Shown piece after piece: positions 1 through 11,672 of a stretch of DNA of 64,000 nt. Every line of letters begins with the position of its first letter. The first letter of the stretch is position 1. The notes under the pieces are model-generated. The model was given only the letters and a program-made list of their open reading frames with translations, made no database searches and was not told the origin of the DNA. The stretch covers positions 880,001 through 944,000 of the forward strand of contig NZ_CP125377.1 in the NCBI RefSeq assembly GCF_034008315.1, read 5' to 3'. Source of the DNA: Pseudomonas sp. P8_241. GTDB taxonomy: Bacteria > Pseudomonadota > Gammaproteobacteria > Pseudomonadales > Pseudomonadaceae. The position numbers and the translations under genes were made by a program.

Positions 1-1936
<1,936 letters not shown>

Positions 1937-2093
1937 TATAACACCCAAGCAATTTGCTTCTCGAAAGAGCATCAGATTGCGGTGTGTGAAGACGCAATGA
2001 ACCGAAAGTTCGAAATACTCACAAAACACCAAGCTATCACATCCCCAATTTGCTGAAGCGCGGCCATCTGGTCACGATTCGGTACCCGAATTT

Positions 2094-2209
2094 CTTGACG
2101 ACCATAGAGCATTGGAACCACCTGATCCCATCCCGAACTCAGCAGTGAAACGATGCATCGCCGATGGTAGTGTGGGGTTTCCCCATGTGAGAGTAGGTCA
2201 TCGTCAAGA
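2094..2209 (+). rRNA. rrf: 5S ribosomal RNA
   Basis: A full-length 5S gene of about 116 nt starts at CTTGACGACC and ends at GTCATCGTCAAG. The terminal segments TTGACGA and TCGTCAAG pair to form helix I. It lies 157 nt after the 23S gene and shares its transcript. The ends may be off by one or two bases. Confidence 0.97.
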
Positions 2210-2220
2210 TTAAATTCCGA

Positions 2221-2256
2221 AACCCCAATTGCGAAAGCAGTTGGGGTTTTGTTTTT
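2221..2256 (+). terminator. rRNA operon terminator
   Basis: An AACCCCAA / TTGGGGTT hairpin with a short loop is followed by a run rich in T, directly after the 5S gene. This is a textbook intrinsic terminator closing the rrn operon. Confidence 0.9.
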
Positions 2257-2271
2257 GCGCCTTTTTTTCCT

Positions 2272-2361
2272 GCGCGAGCGAGCTTGCTCGCGATGGACTC
2301 AGGAGGGCTGCGTTTAGTCAGTAAGTACGCGTTACCGTTAACGACCATCGCTCGCTCCTAC
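2272..2361. repeat. REP pair (REPIN-like), one arm degraded
   Basis: The segment CGCGAGCGAGCTTGCTCGCG (2273-2292) folds on itself and is followed by GATGG. An inverted, shortened copy CCATCGCTCGCTCCTACA lies at 2345-2361. It belongs to the family of the elements at 19,801-19,827, which has the core GTAGGAGCGAGCTTGCTCGC. It sits just upstream of recC. Confidence 0.75.
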
Positions 2362-2426
2362 ACATGAAGCAAGTCGCCTTCAATGCTAAAGTCGTCCCTC
2401 GATTTGCGCTTTCCAAGGAGGCCTTT

Positions 2427-5400
2427 ATGCCGGACGCAACGTCCCTCAGTGCTGGTTTTATGGTGGTTCACGGTAACCGCCTGGACGAGTTACGCAGCCT
2501 AGTGGTGAGCTGGATGCGGCGTTACCCGCTGGCCCCCCTGGAAAATGAAATCGCCCTGGTGCAGAGCAACGGCATCGCCCAATGGCTGAAATTAGCACTG
2601 GCTGAAGACGCTGAAGATGACGACATGGGAGGCTGTGGAATTGCCGCAGCCATCGATGTGCAGTTGCCCGGCAGTTTCATGTGGCAGCTCTATCGTATGG
2701 TCCTGGGTCGAGACGAAATCCCGGTCAAGTCCTTGCTTGATAAAGCGCCGCTGACCTGGCGTCTGATGCGCCTGCTGCCGCAATTGATCAATGAACCACA
2801 CTTCGAGCCGTTACAGCGCTTCTTGACCAATGACTCCGATCTGCGCAAGCGCTATCAGTTGTCTGAGCGGCTAGCGGACCTGTTCGACCAGTATCAGGTG
2901 TACCGCGCCGATTGGCTCGAAGACTGGGCAGAAGGTAGGCACCAATTGCGCAGCGGCAGAGGAGAAACCAAGCCACTGACTGCAGCCAATTGCTGGCAGG
3001 CTGAGCTGTGGCGTGCACTTCTATTGGATGTTGGTGAAGAGGGCATGGCGCAAAGCCGTGCCGGCGTCCATCAGCGGTTTATCGAGCGCATCAACAACCT
3101 CAATGATGCTCCACCAGGGTTGCCTTCACGGGTTATCGTTTTCGGCATTTCCTCACTGCCCGCTCAAGCCCTTGAAGCTCTGGCGGGGCTGGCTCGCTTC
3201 AGCCAGGTTCTGCTGTGCGTACATAACCCATGTCGTCACCATTGGGCAGACATCGTCGCCGATAAAGACCTCTTGCGGCATCAATACAAGCGTCAGGCTC
3301 GCAAGAGTGGCATGCCGGTTGTACTCGATTCCACAACGCTTCATCAGCATGCCCATCCGCTACTGGCTGCCTGGGGCAAGCAGGGACGGGACTACATCAA
3401 TCTGCTGGACAGCTACGACGATCCCAACAGTTATCGCTCGGCATTTCGCGACGGTCGCATCGACCTGTTCAGCGAAAGCCAACCACTGAATATGCTCAAC
3501 CAGTTGCAGGATGACATCCTGGAACTACGTCCCCTGAATGAGACTCGCGAGTTATGGCCATCTGTGAGCCTGGACGAGGACGAGTCGATCCGTTTCCACA
3601 TCGCTCATAGCGCTCAGCGCGAAGTAGAGATCCTGCACGATCAACTGCTCGCGCGCTTCAGCGAAAATCCCCTGTTACGTCCTCGTGACGTGATCGTGAT
3701 GGTCCCCGACATCGACAGCTATGCACCGCATATCCGTGCAGTGTTCGGTCAGCTTGAGCGACATGATCCGCGATTCATCCCCTTCACACTGGCCGATCAG
3801 GGGCAGCGTGGTCGTGATCCGTTGCTGATTGCCGTCGAACATTTGCTCAAGCTGCCGGACAGTCGTTTCCCTGTTAGCGAGATTCTTGATCTATTGGACG
3901 TTCCTGCATTACGTGCCCGCTTTGGCGTAGAGGAGCGTGACCTGCCGACCCTGCACCGCTGGATCGAAGGCGCGGGTATTCGTTGGGGCATAAACGCGCA
4001 GCAGCGTGCAGGTCTTGGCCTGCCGCAAGCGCTGGAGCAAAACAGTTGGCGTTTCGGGCTGCGGCGAATGTTGCTCGGTTACGCGGTTGGCAACGGCAGT
4101 GCCTGTGGAGAAATCGAGCCATACGACGAGATCGGTGGTCTTGATGCTGCGCTCATAGGTCCGTTGGTTGCATTGCTGGATGCACTTGAGATCGCTCACC
4201 ACGAACTGGCACAACCAGCATCTCCCCAGCAATGGAGCCTGCGCTTGCAGGCATTGGTAGCGCTGTTCTTTCAGGCCAGTAATGAACACGACGACTATTT
4301 GCTGAGCCAGCTGGAAACGTTGCGCGAAGCCTGGCTTGAGAGTTGTGAATCAGTAGGACTGCTAGACGAACTGCCGCTGACCGTTGTCCGCGAAGCCTGG
4401 CTTGCCGGTCTTGATCAGGGGCGCTTGTCCCAACGCTTCTTGGCGGGAGCGGTCAATTTTTGCACCTTGATGCCCATGCGTGCGATCCCGTTCAAATTGG
4501 TTTGCCTGCTAGGCATGAATGACGGCGACTACCCGCGGGCACAGCCACCGCTGGACTTCGATCTCATGGGCAGTGATTACCGCCCCGGTGATCGCTCGCG
4601 GCGCGAAGACGACCGCTACTTGCTGCTCGAAGCGCTTTTATCCGCACGTGAGCAGCTCTATATCAGTTGGGTTGGCCGAAGTATTCGCGACAACAGTGAA
4701 AGACCCGCATCGGTGCTGATTGGCCAGCTACGGGACCACCTGGCCAGCGGCTGGCAGCTTGCCAATTCCGCGGGAGACCTGCTTGACGCGATTACCCGGG
4801 AACATCCCCTGCAACCATTCAGTGCCCGTTATTTTCACGAAGGCGATGACCTGTTCAGCTACGCCAACGAGTGGCAAGTGCTTCATCGATTGACGGAGCC
4901 AACGGTCGACATCGAGTTGCTTGGCGCCCACGTTCAGGATGAGCCGCTTACGCTCGGTCAGTTGCAGGATTTTCTGCGCAACCCCGTGCGACACTTCTTC
5001 AGTCAGCGGCTGAAAGTGTTTTTCGAGGCTGCCGAAGCGCCTCTCGCCGATGAGGAGCCCTTTGTCCTTGATGCCTTGCAACGCTACAGCCTGAGTGACC
5101 GTTTGCTTGAAGCCGCAATGGCAGACCTGGATGACACCGATCAGGCGTTGCATCTGCAGGCCCGGCGTCTTCAGAACAGTGGATTGCTGCCAATGGCGGG
5201 CTTTGGTGAATGCCTCCAGCGAGAGTTGATTGAGCCGTTGCCGGATTTGCTGCAACGCTACCAACAACTCCTGGCGCTATGGCCAACTCCGCTGACCAGC
5301 GCATTACCGGTAAGTCTGTCGTCGCATGCCTTGCGCATTGAGGGGTGGCTCAGTGGTCTGCATCAACGGGCAGACGGTGGTTTGCTGTCTGTGACCACAA

Positions 5401-5879
5401 TCCCCAACAGCATCGGTTCGATCAAGTCCCGCAAATGGCATCGTCTGACTCGGCCGTGGGTCAATCATCTGGTTGCTTGCGCCAGCGGTCTGTCGATGAC
5501 CACCGCGTTGGTGGCCAGTGATGACAGTCTGGTACTCGCTCCAATGCAGGTGGAGTCAGCACAACGAATACTGGAAGACCTGTTGCTCGCTTGGCAATCG
5601 GGCATGCGTCAGCCACTTCCGATCGCGATCAAAACCGCTTTTGCCTGGTTGGGTCAGACCGATAGGGTCAAAGCCGAAGCAGCCGCTCGAAAAGCCTATG
5701 AAGGTGATGGATTGACTACCAATGGAGAGCGACGTGAAAGCCTCGCGCTTGCTCGACAGTTTGCCGATTACGACGCGTTGACCGCCGACGAGACGTTTTT
5801 CGACTGGTGCGACGCTCTGTATCGACCGTTGCTCGAAGCCTCTTGGCGTTCATTGTCCAGCGACGAGGCCCGCCCATGA
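2427..5879 (+). CDS. recC: RecBCD enzyme subunit RecC
   Basis: This is the RecC subunit of exonuclease V, which splits the duplex and recognises Chi during double-strand-break repair. The product is about 1,150 residues, close to the usual length. The start MPDATSLSAGFMVVHGNRLD matches the family N-terminus. The ATG at 2427 is chosen because AAGGAG lies 6 nt upstream, while an in-frame ATG at 2364 has no ribosome-binding site and overlaps the REP area. RecC has an inactive helicase fold, so no working Walker A is expected and none is seen. Its stop codon overlaps the recB start (ATGA), so the two are probably translationally coupled. It is the first gene of a recC-recB-recD operon, the order usual in Pseudomonas. 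Confidence 0.96.
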   Translation: MPDATSLSAGFMVVHGNRLDELRSLVVSWMRRYPLAPLENEIALVQSNGIAQWLKLALAEDAEDDDMGGCGIAAAIDVQLPGSFMWQLYRMVLGRDEIPVKSLLDKAPLTWRLMRLLPQLINEPHFEPLQRFLTNDSDLRKRYQLSERLADLFDQYQVYRADWLEDWAEGRHQLRSGRGETKPLTAANCWQAELWRALLLDVGEEGMAQSRAGVHQRFIERINNLNDAPPGLPSRVIVFGISSLPAQALEALAGLARFSQVLLCVHNPCRHHWADIVADKDLLRHQYKRQARKSGMPVVLDSTTLHQHAHPLLAAWGKQGRDYINLLDSYDDPNSYRSAFRDGRIDLFSESQPLNMLNQLQDDILELRPLNETRELWPSVSLDEDESIRFHIAHSAQREVEILHDQLLARFSENPLLRPRDVIVMVPDIDSYAPHIRAVFGQLERHDPRFIPFTLADQGQRGRDPLLIAVEHLLKLPDSRFPVSEILDLLDVPALRARFGVEERDLPTLHRWIEGAGIRWGINAQQRAGLGLPQALEQNSWRFGLRRMLLGYAVGNGSACGEIEPYDEIGGLDAALIGPLVALLDALEIAHHELAQPASPQQWSLRLQALVALFFQASNEHDDYLLSQLETLREAWLESCESVGLLDELPLTVVREAWLAGLDQGRLSQRFLAGAVNFCTLMPMRAIPFKLVCLLGMNDGDYPRAQPPLDFDLMGSDYRPGDRSRREDDRYLLLEALLSAREQLYISWVGRSIRDNSERPASVLIGQLRDHLASGWQLANSAGDLLDAITREHPLQPFSARYFHEGDDLFSYANEWQVLHRLTEPTVDIELLGAHVQDEPLTLGQLQDFLRNPVRHFFSQRLKVFFEAAEAPLADEEPFVLDALQRYSLSDRLLEAAMADLDDTDQALHLQARRLQNSGLLPMAGFGECLQRELIEPLPDLLQRYQQLLALWPTPLTSALPVSLSSHALRIEGWLSGLHQRADGGLLSVTTIPNSIGSIKSRKWHRLTRPWVNHLVACASGLSMTTALVASDDSLVLAPMQVESAQRILEDLLLAWQSGMRQPLPIAIKTAFAWLGQTDRVKAEAAARKAYEGDGLTTNGERRESLALARQFADYDALTADETFFDWCDALYRPLLEASWRSLSSDEARP

Positions 5880-8800
5880 CCACCAAGACACCGCTGGCCC
5901 TGGCATTTCCGCTGCGCGGCAGCCAGTTGATCGAAGCCAGCGCCGGTACCGGCAAGACTTTCACGATCTCTGCGCTCTACCTGCGCCTGGTCCTCGGCCA
6001 TGGCGGGGAGTCCAATGGTTTCGGACGTGAGCTGTTACCTCCGCAAATCCTCGTTGTGACGTTTACCGACGCTGCCACCAAAGAACTGCGCGAGCGCATT
6101 CGCACGCGACTGGCTGAAGCCGCACGATTCTTTCGCGATGAAACCCCCGCTCCGGATGCACTGATAGGCGAACTGCGTGATCAATATCCGGCCGAGCTCT
6201 GGCCAGGCTGTGCAAATCGCCTCGACATCGCCGCGCAATGGATGGACGAAGCAGCCGTGTCGACCATTCACAGTTGGTGTCAGCGCATGTTGCGCGAACA
6301 CGCGTTCGACAGTGGAAGTCTGTTCACCCAGACACTGGAAACCGATCACAGCGATCTGCTCGGCGAAGTGCTGCGCGACTATTGGCGATTGTTTTGCTAC
6401 CCCATGCAAGGCGATGCCCTGAGCTGGGTGCGCGGCAACTGGGGCGGGCCGGCTGCTTTGCTGCCGCGAATTCGAGGACTGTTTTCCAGTGAGCGGGACA
6501 CCTTAGCCGGTAAAGAGCCCGCAACGTTGATCAGCGAATGTTTGCAGGAACGACGAGCCGCATTGCTTGAGCTCAAGCAGCCCTGGTGTCGATGGGCCGA
6601 CGAGTTGTTGGCGATCTGTCACGAAGGTGTCGCCAGCAAAAGTGTCGACGGACGCAAGATGCAGGTCCGTTACTTCGAATCATGGTTTGAAAAAATCAAA
6701 GCCTGGGCTGAAGACGAAACCATCGAGCAACTGGATATCGGTACCGGCTTCACGCGTCTTACACCCGACGGTATGGCCGAGGCCTGGAAGAAGGGTGAAG
6801 TGCCCAGCCATCCTGGTCTGGATGCCATGTCCGGTCTGAAAGCCAGTCTCGACAGTTTGCCGACGCCCGATGCCGCCGTATTGCAACACGCTGCCCATTG
6901 GGTTGGTGCGCGGTTCGAGGAGGAAAAGCGTCGCCGTGCCGAAATGGGTTTTGACGACATGCTGCTGCGCCTCGACGCGGCATTGCAGTCCGACGGTGGT
7001 GAGCGACTGGCGACCTTGATCCGCGAACAGTTCCCGGTCGCGCTGATCGATGAGTTCCAGGACACCGACCCGGTGCAATACCGAATCTTCGAAAGCATCT
7101 ACCGCGTTGAGGACAACAATCCAGAAAGCGGTCTGTTCCTGATCGGCGACCCGAAACAGGCGATCTACGCCTTCCGCGGTGCCGACATCTACACCTACCT
7201 TCGCGCCCGTCAGGCAACCACCGGGCGCCTGCATACATTGGGCACCAACTTCCGCTCCAGCCACGGCATGGTCGATGCCGTGAACCATGTGTTTGAGTAT
7301 GCCGAGTGTCGCGAGTCCGGACGCGGAGCTTTCCTGTTTCGCGAGAAAGACGGTGATAACCCTGTCCCGTTCCTGCCGGTCGATTCGCAGGGGCGCAAAG
7401 AAGTTCTGCAGATCAACCATCAGTGCGTCCCCGCGCTGAATATCTGGCACTTGCCCGCCGAGCAACCGTTGTCCGGTGCGGTGTATCGAAAGCAACTTGC
7501 CGCGGCGTGTGCCAGTGAAATCACGGCATTGCTCAACGGTGGACAACAAGGTCGAGCGGGCTTCCTGCGTGACAACGAATTCAAAGGCCTGATGCCCGCG
7601 GACATCGCGATCCTTGTCCGTGATGGCAAGGAGGCGCAGGCCGTGCGCGCAGAGCTGGCTGCCCGAGGCGTGCGCAGTGTTTATCTGTCGGACAAGGATT
7701 CAGTGTTCGCCGCGCAGGAAGCTCACGACGTTCTCACGTGGTTGAAGGCCTGTGCCGAGCCGGATGTCGAGCGACCGCTGCGCGCCGCATTGGCCAGCCT
7801 CACGTTGAACCTGTCGCTGGCAGAGTTGGAGCAGTTGAACCAGGACGAACTGGCCTGGGAAGCGCGGGTCATGCAGTTTCGCGGATATCGTGAGCTGTGG
7901 CGCAAGCAGGGTGTCTTGCCGATGCTGCGCCGCCTGCTGCACGACTTTCGGTTGCCCCAGTCATTGATCGCCCGCAACGATGGCGAGCGGGTGTTGACCA
8001 ACCTTTTGCACCTGTCCGAGTTGCTGCAGCAGGCTGCCGCTGAACTGGATGGAGAGCAGGCGTTGATACGGCATCTCTGCGAGCATCTGGCGTTGTCCGG
8101 TCAGGCCGGCGAAGAGCAGATCCTGCGGCTGGAAAGCGATGAGCAACTGGTCAAGGTGGTGACCATTCACAAGTCCAAAGGACTTGAGTATCCCCTGGTG
8201 TTCCTGCCGTTCATTTGTTCGGCGAAACCGGTGGATGGCAGTCGCCTGCCGTTGCATTACCACGACGCCACGGGCAAGGCTCAAGTGACGTTGAGCCCGA
8301 CGCCCGAGTTGATCGCCCTGGCCGACGACGAACGTCTGGCCGAAGATCTGCGCTTGCTCTATGTGGCACTGACCCGGGCGCAGCATGCGTGCTGGTTGGG
8401 GGTGACCGATCTCAAGCGCGGCAATAACCACAACTCGGTGCTGCACCTGTCGGCATTGGGTTATCTGTTGGGCGGCGGCGCTTCACTGGGCGAATCGGCG
8501 GGGCTGAGTATCTGGTTGCGAGACCTGCAACAGGACTGTCCGGCGATAGGTTGCAGTGACCTGCCAGAAGCCAGTGCCGAGCTTTACCATCCGCCGCAGA
8601 ACACGGCGGCGTTGCTGGCCCCGTTGATTCCCAAGCGCAAGGCCAGTGAAAACTGGTGGATCGCCTCCTACAGTGCCTTGCGCATAGGTGACAGTCTGAG
8701 CATCGGCAGCGATGAGGCGCCCGAGAGCCCGCAGGCCCAGAAACTCTTTGACGACGAACGTCTCGATCCACAGGCTCCCCGGGAGATGATCGCTGGCGGT

Positions 8801-9565
8801 GCCGATATCCATCGATTCCCGCGTGGTCCGAATCCCGGTACTTTTCTCCATGGTTTGCTCGAGTGGGCGGGTAACGAAGGTTTTTGCGCCACGCCCAAAG
8901 CCGTGGAAGACGCTATCGCCCGCCGCTGTAATCGCCGTGGCTGGGAAGGCTGGATTACCACGCTCAGTGACTGGTTGCAGCATCTGCTCAAGTCCGCACT
9001 GCCTGTTGGTAGCGGGCAGGCTCCCGTGGTTCTTGAAGAGTTGAGTCAGTACCAGGTCGAGATGGAGTTCTGGTTTGCCAGCCACAAAGTCGACGTGCTC
9101 AAGCTCGATGCATTGGTCTGCCAATACACCCATGACGGCGTGGTCCGTGTGGCGGCCGAACCGGTGATGCTCAATGGGATGTTCAAGGGTTTTATCGATC
9201 TGACCTTCGAGCACGACGGCCGCTATTATGTCGCCGACTACAAGTCCAATTGGCTCGGCGTCGATGACGGAGCCTATACCGCGCAGGCGATGGAGCAGTC
9301 TGTTCTCGACAACCGATATGACCTGCAATACGTGCTGTACCTTCTGGCTTTGCATCGCCAACTCAAGGCCCGGCTTGCCGATTACGACTACGACCGACAT
9401 GTCGGAGGTGCGTTGTACCTGTTCCTGCGGGGGTCGCGGGCGCCGAGCCAGGGTGCGTATTTCGCCCGACCGCCAAGGGAGTTGATCGAACAACTGGACC
9501 GGCTGTTCCAGGGTAAACCGCAACCCAGGGCCGAACCCGCCTGGGAACAGGGAGTATTGCTATGA
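5876..9565 (+). CDS. recB: RecBCD enzyme subunit RecB (helicase-nuclease)
   Basis: RecB is the 3'-5' helicase and the only nuclease of RecBCD. Visible features are a UvrD-type Walker A (ASAGTGKT, about residues 21-28), the motif LIDEFQDTDP, the helicase motif VTIHKSKGLEYP, and a C-terminal RecB-family nuclease site with YYVADYKSNWLG near residue 1120. The length of about 1,229 residues fits the family. The ATG at 5876 overlaps the recC TGA by 4 nt, and its own TGA overlaps the recD ATG at 9562, giving strict coupling of the three subunits. An upstream in-frame start at 5807 lies inside recC and is not needed. Confidence 0.97.
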   Translation: MTTKTPLALAFPLRGSQLIEASAGTGKTFTISALYLRLVLGHGGESNGFGRELLPPQILVVTFTDAATKELRERIRTRLAEAARFFRDETPAPDALIGELRDQYPAELWPGCANRLDIAAQWMDEAAVSTIHSWCQRMLREHAFDSGSLFTQTLETDHSDLLGEVLRDYWRLFCYPMQGDALSWVRGNWGGPAALLPRIRGLFSSERDTLAGKEPATLISECLQERRAALLELKQPWCRWADELLAICHEGVASKSVDGRKMQVRYFESWFEKIKAWAEDETIEQLDIGTGFTRLTPDGMAEAWKKGEVPSHPGLDAMSGLKASLDSLPTPDAAVLQHAAHWVGARFEEEKRRRAEMGFDDMLLRLDAALQSDGGERLATLIREQFPVALIDEFQDTDPVQYRIFESIYRVEDNNPESGLFLIGDPKQAIYAFRGADIYTYLRARQATTGRLHTLGTNFRSSHGMVDAVNHVFEYAECRESGRGAFLFREKDGDNPVPFLPVDSQGRKEVLQINHQCVPALNIWHLPAEQPLSGAVYRKQLAAACASEITALLNGGQQGRAGFLRDNEFKGLMPADIAILVRDGKEAQAVRAELAARGVRSVYLSDKDSVFAAQEAHDVLTWLKACAEPDVERPLRAALASLTLNLSLAELEQLNQDELAWEARVMQFRGYRELWRKQGVLPMLRRLLHDFRLPQSLIARNDGERVLTNLLHLSELLQQAAAELDGEQALIRHLCEHLALSGQAGEEQILRLESDEQLVKVVTIHKSKGLEYPLVFLPFICSAKPVDGSRLPLHYHDATGKAQVTLSPTPELIALADDERLAEDLRLLYVALTRAQHACWLGVTDLKRGNNHNSVLHLSALGYLLGGGASLGESAGLSIWLRDLQQDCPAIGCSDLPEASAELYHPPQNTAALLAPLIPKRKASENWWIASYSALRIGDSLSIGSDEAPESPQAQKLFDDERLDPQAPREMIAGGADIHRFPRGPNPGTFLHGLLEWAGNEGFCATPKAVEDAIARRCNRRGWEGWITTLSDWLQHLLKSALPVGSGQAPVVLEELSQYQVEMEFWFASHKVDVLKLDALVCQYTHDGVVRVAAEPVMLNGMFKGFIDLTFEHDGRYYVADYKSNWLGVDDGAYTAQAMEQSVLDNRYDLQYVLYLLALHRQLKARLADYDYDRHVGGALYLFLRGSRAPSQGAYFARPPRELIEQLDRLFQGKPQPRAEPAWEQGVLL

Positions 9566-11652
9566 GCCGCACTTTCGCCGACGTGCTGACGGTTGCCGAC
9601 AGCCTTGTAGATATCAAACCTTTGGATCGCGCCGACGATTTGCTGAGATTGCTCACACGCTGGGTCGAGCGAGGCTGGCTGCGGTCGCTGGACAAAGCTT
9701 TCGTTGCCTTTCTCCATGAGCTGGCTCCCGATGATGACCCGTTGGTGTTGCTGGCGGCAGCGTTGACCAGTCACCAATTGGGTCACGGCCATGTCTGCCT
9801 GGATCTGTTCGAAACACTCAAAGAGCCGGACTTCGCGTTGTCGTTGCCTCCGGAAGGTGATCAGCAGAGTGGCGTGATGTTGCTTCCGTCGCAGTTGCTG
9901 GAGGCCGTGGACGGCGGGCATTGGTGCAAGGTGCTGGCATCCAGCAGTCTGGTTGCATTGGCGGCAGACCCGCGTGAAGCGGTGCAGCAGCGGCCGTTGG
10001 TCTTGTCAGGAAAACGCCTGTATTTGCGCCGCTATTGGACCTACGAGCGACGCATCGACAACTTGCTGCGTGAGCGCCTGGCCGCGCACGAAGCGACGCC
10101 GAGTGATCTCTTGCAGCGCCTCACCGAGCTGTTCGGTCCGGCCAGGACCGGTGAGGTCATCGACTGGCAGAAACTGGCTTGCGCACTGGCGACCCGAGGT
10201 GCTTTCAGCATCGTGACCGGCGGTCCGGGGACCGGCAAGACCACGACGGTCGTGCGCTTGCTGGCTCTACTTCAGGCACCTGCCGTGGAAGCTGGCAAGC
10301 CGCTGCGTATTCGCCTCGCTGCACCGACCGGAAAAGCGGCGGCGCGCCTCACCGAGTCGATCAGCCAGCAGGTCAGAACGCTGAAGGTCACGCAAGCCAT
10401 ACGCGATAAAATCCCGTCGGACGTTACCACCGTTCACCGTTTGCTCGGCAGCCGTCCCGGGACGCGGCATTTTCGCCATCACGCCGCCAATCGTTTGCCA
10501 CTGGATGTATTGGTGGTGGACGAAGCCTCGATGATCGACCTGGAAATGATGGCCAATTTGCTCGATGCGCTGCCGCCTCACGCCCGTCTGGTGTTGTTGG
10601 GTGACAAGGATCAGTTGGCGTCGGTGGAGGCCGGTGCCGTGCTCGGGGATCTGTGTCGCGATGCCGAGGGCGGTTGGTACAGTCCGCAGACGCGTCAGTG
10701 GCTGGAGGCCGTCAGCGGCGAAAACCTCGAGGCCAGCGGGTTGCACGAAGATACCCTCAATGTTCATCCGCTGGCCCAGCAAGTGGTAATGCTGCGTCAC
10801 TCGCGGCGATTCGGCGAAGGCAGCGGAATTGGTCAGTTGGCACGATGGGTCAACCAGCAGCAGCCCGAAGAGGCCCGCAGATTGTTGGCGGCACGCAGCC
10901 ACGAGGACGTGTTTTGCCTGTCCCTGAAGAATGAGCAGGATCGCGCGCTGGAGCGCTTGTTGCTCGACGGCCATGGTGAAGGGCCGCAAGGTTATCGCCA
11001 TTATTTGAACGTGCTGCGCAATCAGCGGCCAGCACTCGATAGCCCGCTGGAAGATTCGTGCTGGACCGAGTGGGCGCGCCAAGTCCTGCAGGCCTTCGAC
11101 GCATTTCAGTTGGTGTGTGCCGTGCGCAAAGGGCCATGGGGCGTGGAGGGCTTGAACCAGCGAGTGGCCGGAGCATTGCTCAAGGCGCGGCTGATTGACA
11201 GTGACCAGCAGTGGTATGAGGGTCGTCCCGTGCTGATGACGCGTAATGATTATGGTCTGGGTTTGATGAACGGCGACATCGGCATTGCGCTCAAACTGCC
11301 TGAGCGCGAGGGTTCCCAAGCAGGCAAGCCTGTCTTGCGGGTGGCCTTTGCGCGTAACGATGGGCAGGGCGGTGTTCGTTTTGTTCTGCCAAGTCGGCTC
11401 AACGATGTTGAAACCGTGTATGCCATGACCGTGCACAAATCCCAGGGATCGGAATTTGCCCACACCGCGTTGATCCTGCCGGATGCCCTGAACCCGGTGC
11501 TCACCAAGGAACTGATCTACACCGGGATCACCCGGGCCAAGGACTGGTTCACCTTGATTGAACCGCGCTCCGGGGTTTTTGAAGAGGCGGTGCGGCGCAA
11601 GGTCAAGCGTTTGAGCGGCTTGATGCTGGAGTTGAAGGAAGGGGACGGCTGA
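9562..11652 (+). CDS. recD: RecBCD enzyme subunit RecD (5'-3' helicase)
   Basis: RecD is the fast 5'-3' superfamily 1B helicase of RecBCD and controls the nuclease. Walker A GGPGTGKTT is near residues 219-227 and Walker B-like VVDEASMID near 318. The C-terminal motif VYAMTVHKSQGSEF is followed by YTGITRAKDW. It has 696 residues, longer than the E. coli protein (608), as is common in Pseudomonas. The start overlaps the recB stop. The gene ends 20 bp from the convergent LysR gene and no strong terminator is seen between them. Confidence 0.96.
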   Translation: MSRTFADVLTVADSLVDIKPLDRADDLLRLLTRWVERGWLRSLDKAFVAFLHELAPDDDPLVLLAAALTSHQLGHGHVCLDLFETLKEPDFALSLPPEGDQQSGVMLLPSQLLEAVDGGHWCKVLASSSLVALAADPREAVQQRPLVLSGKRLYLRRYWTYERRIDNLLRERLAAHEATPSDLLQRLTELFGPARTGEVIDWQKLACALATRGAFSIVTGGPGTGKTTTVVRLLALLQAPAVEAGKPLRIRLAAPTGKAAARLTESISQQVRTLKVTQAIRDKIPSDVTTVHRLLGSRPGTRHFRHHAANRLPLDVLVVDEASMIDLEMMANLLDALPPHARLVLLGDKDQLASVEAGAVLGDLCRDAEGGWYSPQTRQWLEAVSGENLEASGLHEDTLNVHPLAQQVVMLRHSRRFGEGSGIGQLARWVNQQQPEEARRLLAARSHEDVFCLSLKNEQDRALERLLLDGHGEGPQGYRHYLNVLRNQRPALDSPLEDSCWTEWARQVLQAFDAFQLVCAVRKGPWGVEGLNQRVAGALLKARLIDSDQQWYEGRPVLMTRNDYGLGLMNGDIGIALKLPEREGSQAGKPVLRVAFARNDGQGGVRFVLPSRLNDVETVYAMTVHKSQGSEFAHTALILPDALNPVLTKELIYTGITRAKDWFTLIEPRSGVFEEAVRRKVKRLSGLMLELKEGDG

Positions 11653-11672
11653 CAGCCCTTGTGCTGGCCAGA

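Noticed and set aside
1937..2093. tRNA gene in the 23S-5S spacer
   Set aside because: No cloverleaf or GTTCRA-type T-loop was found; the spacer looks like normal leader for 5S processing.
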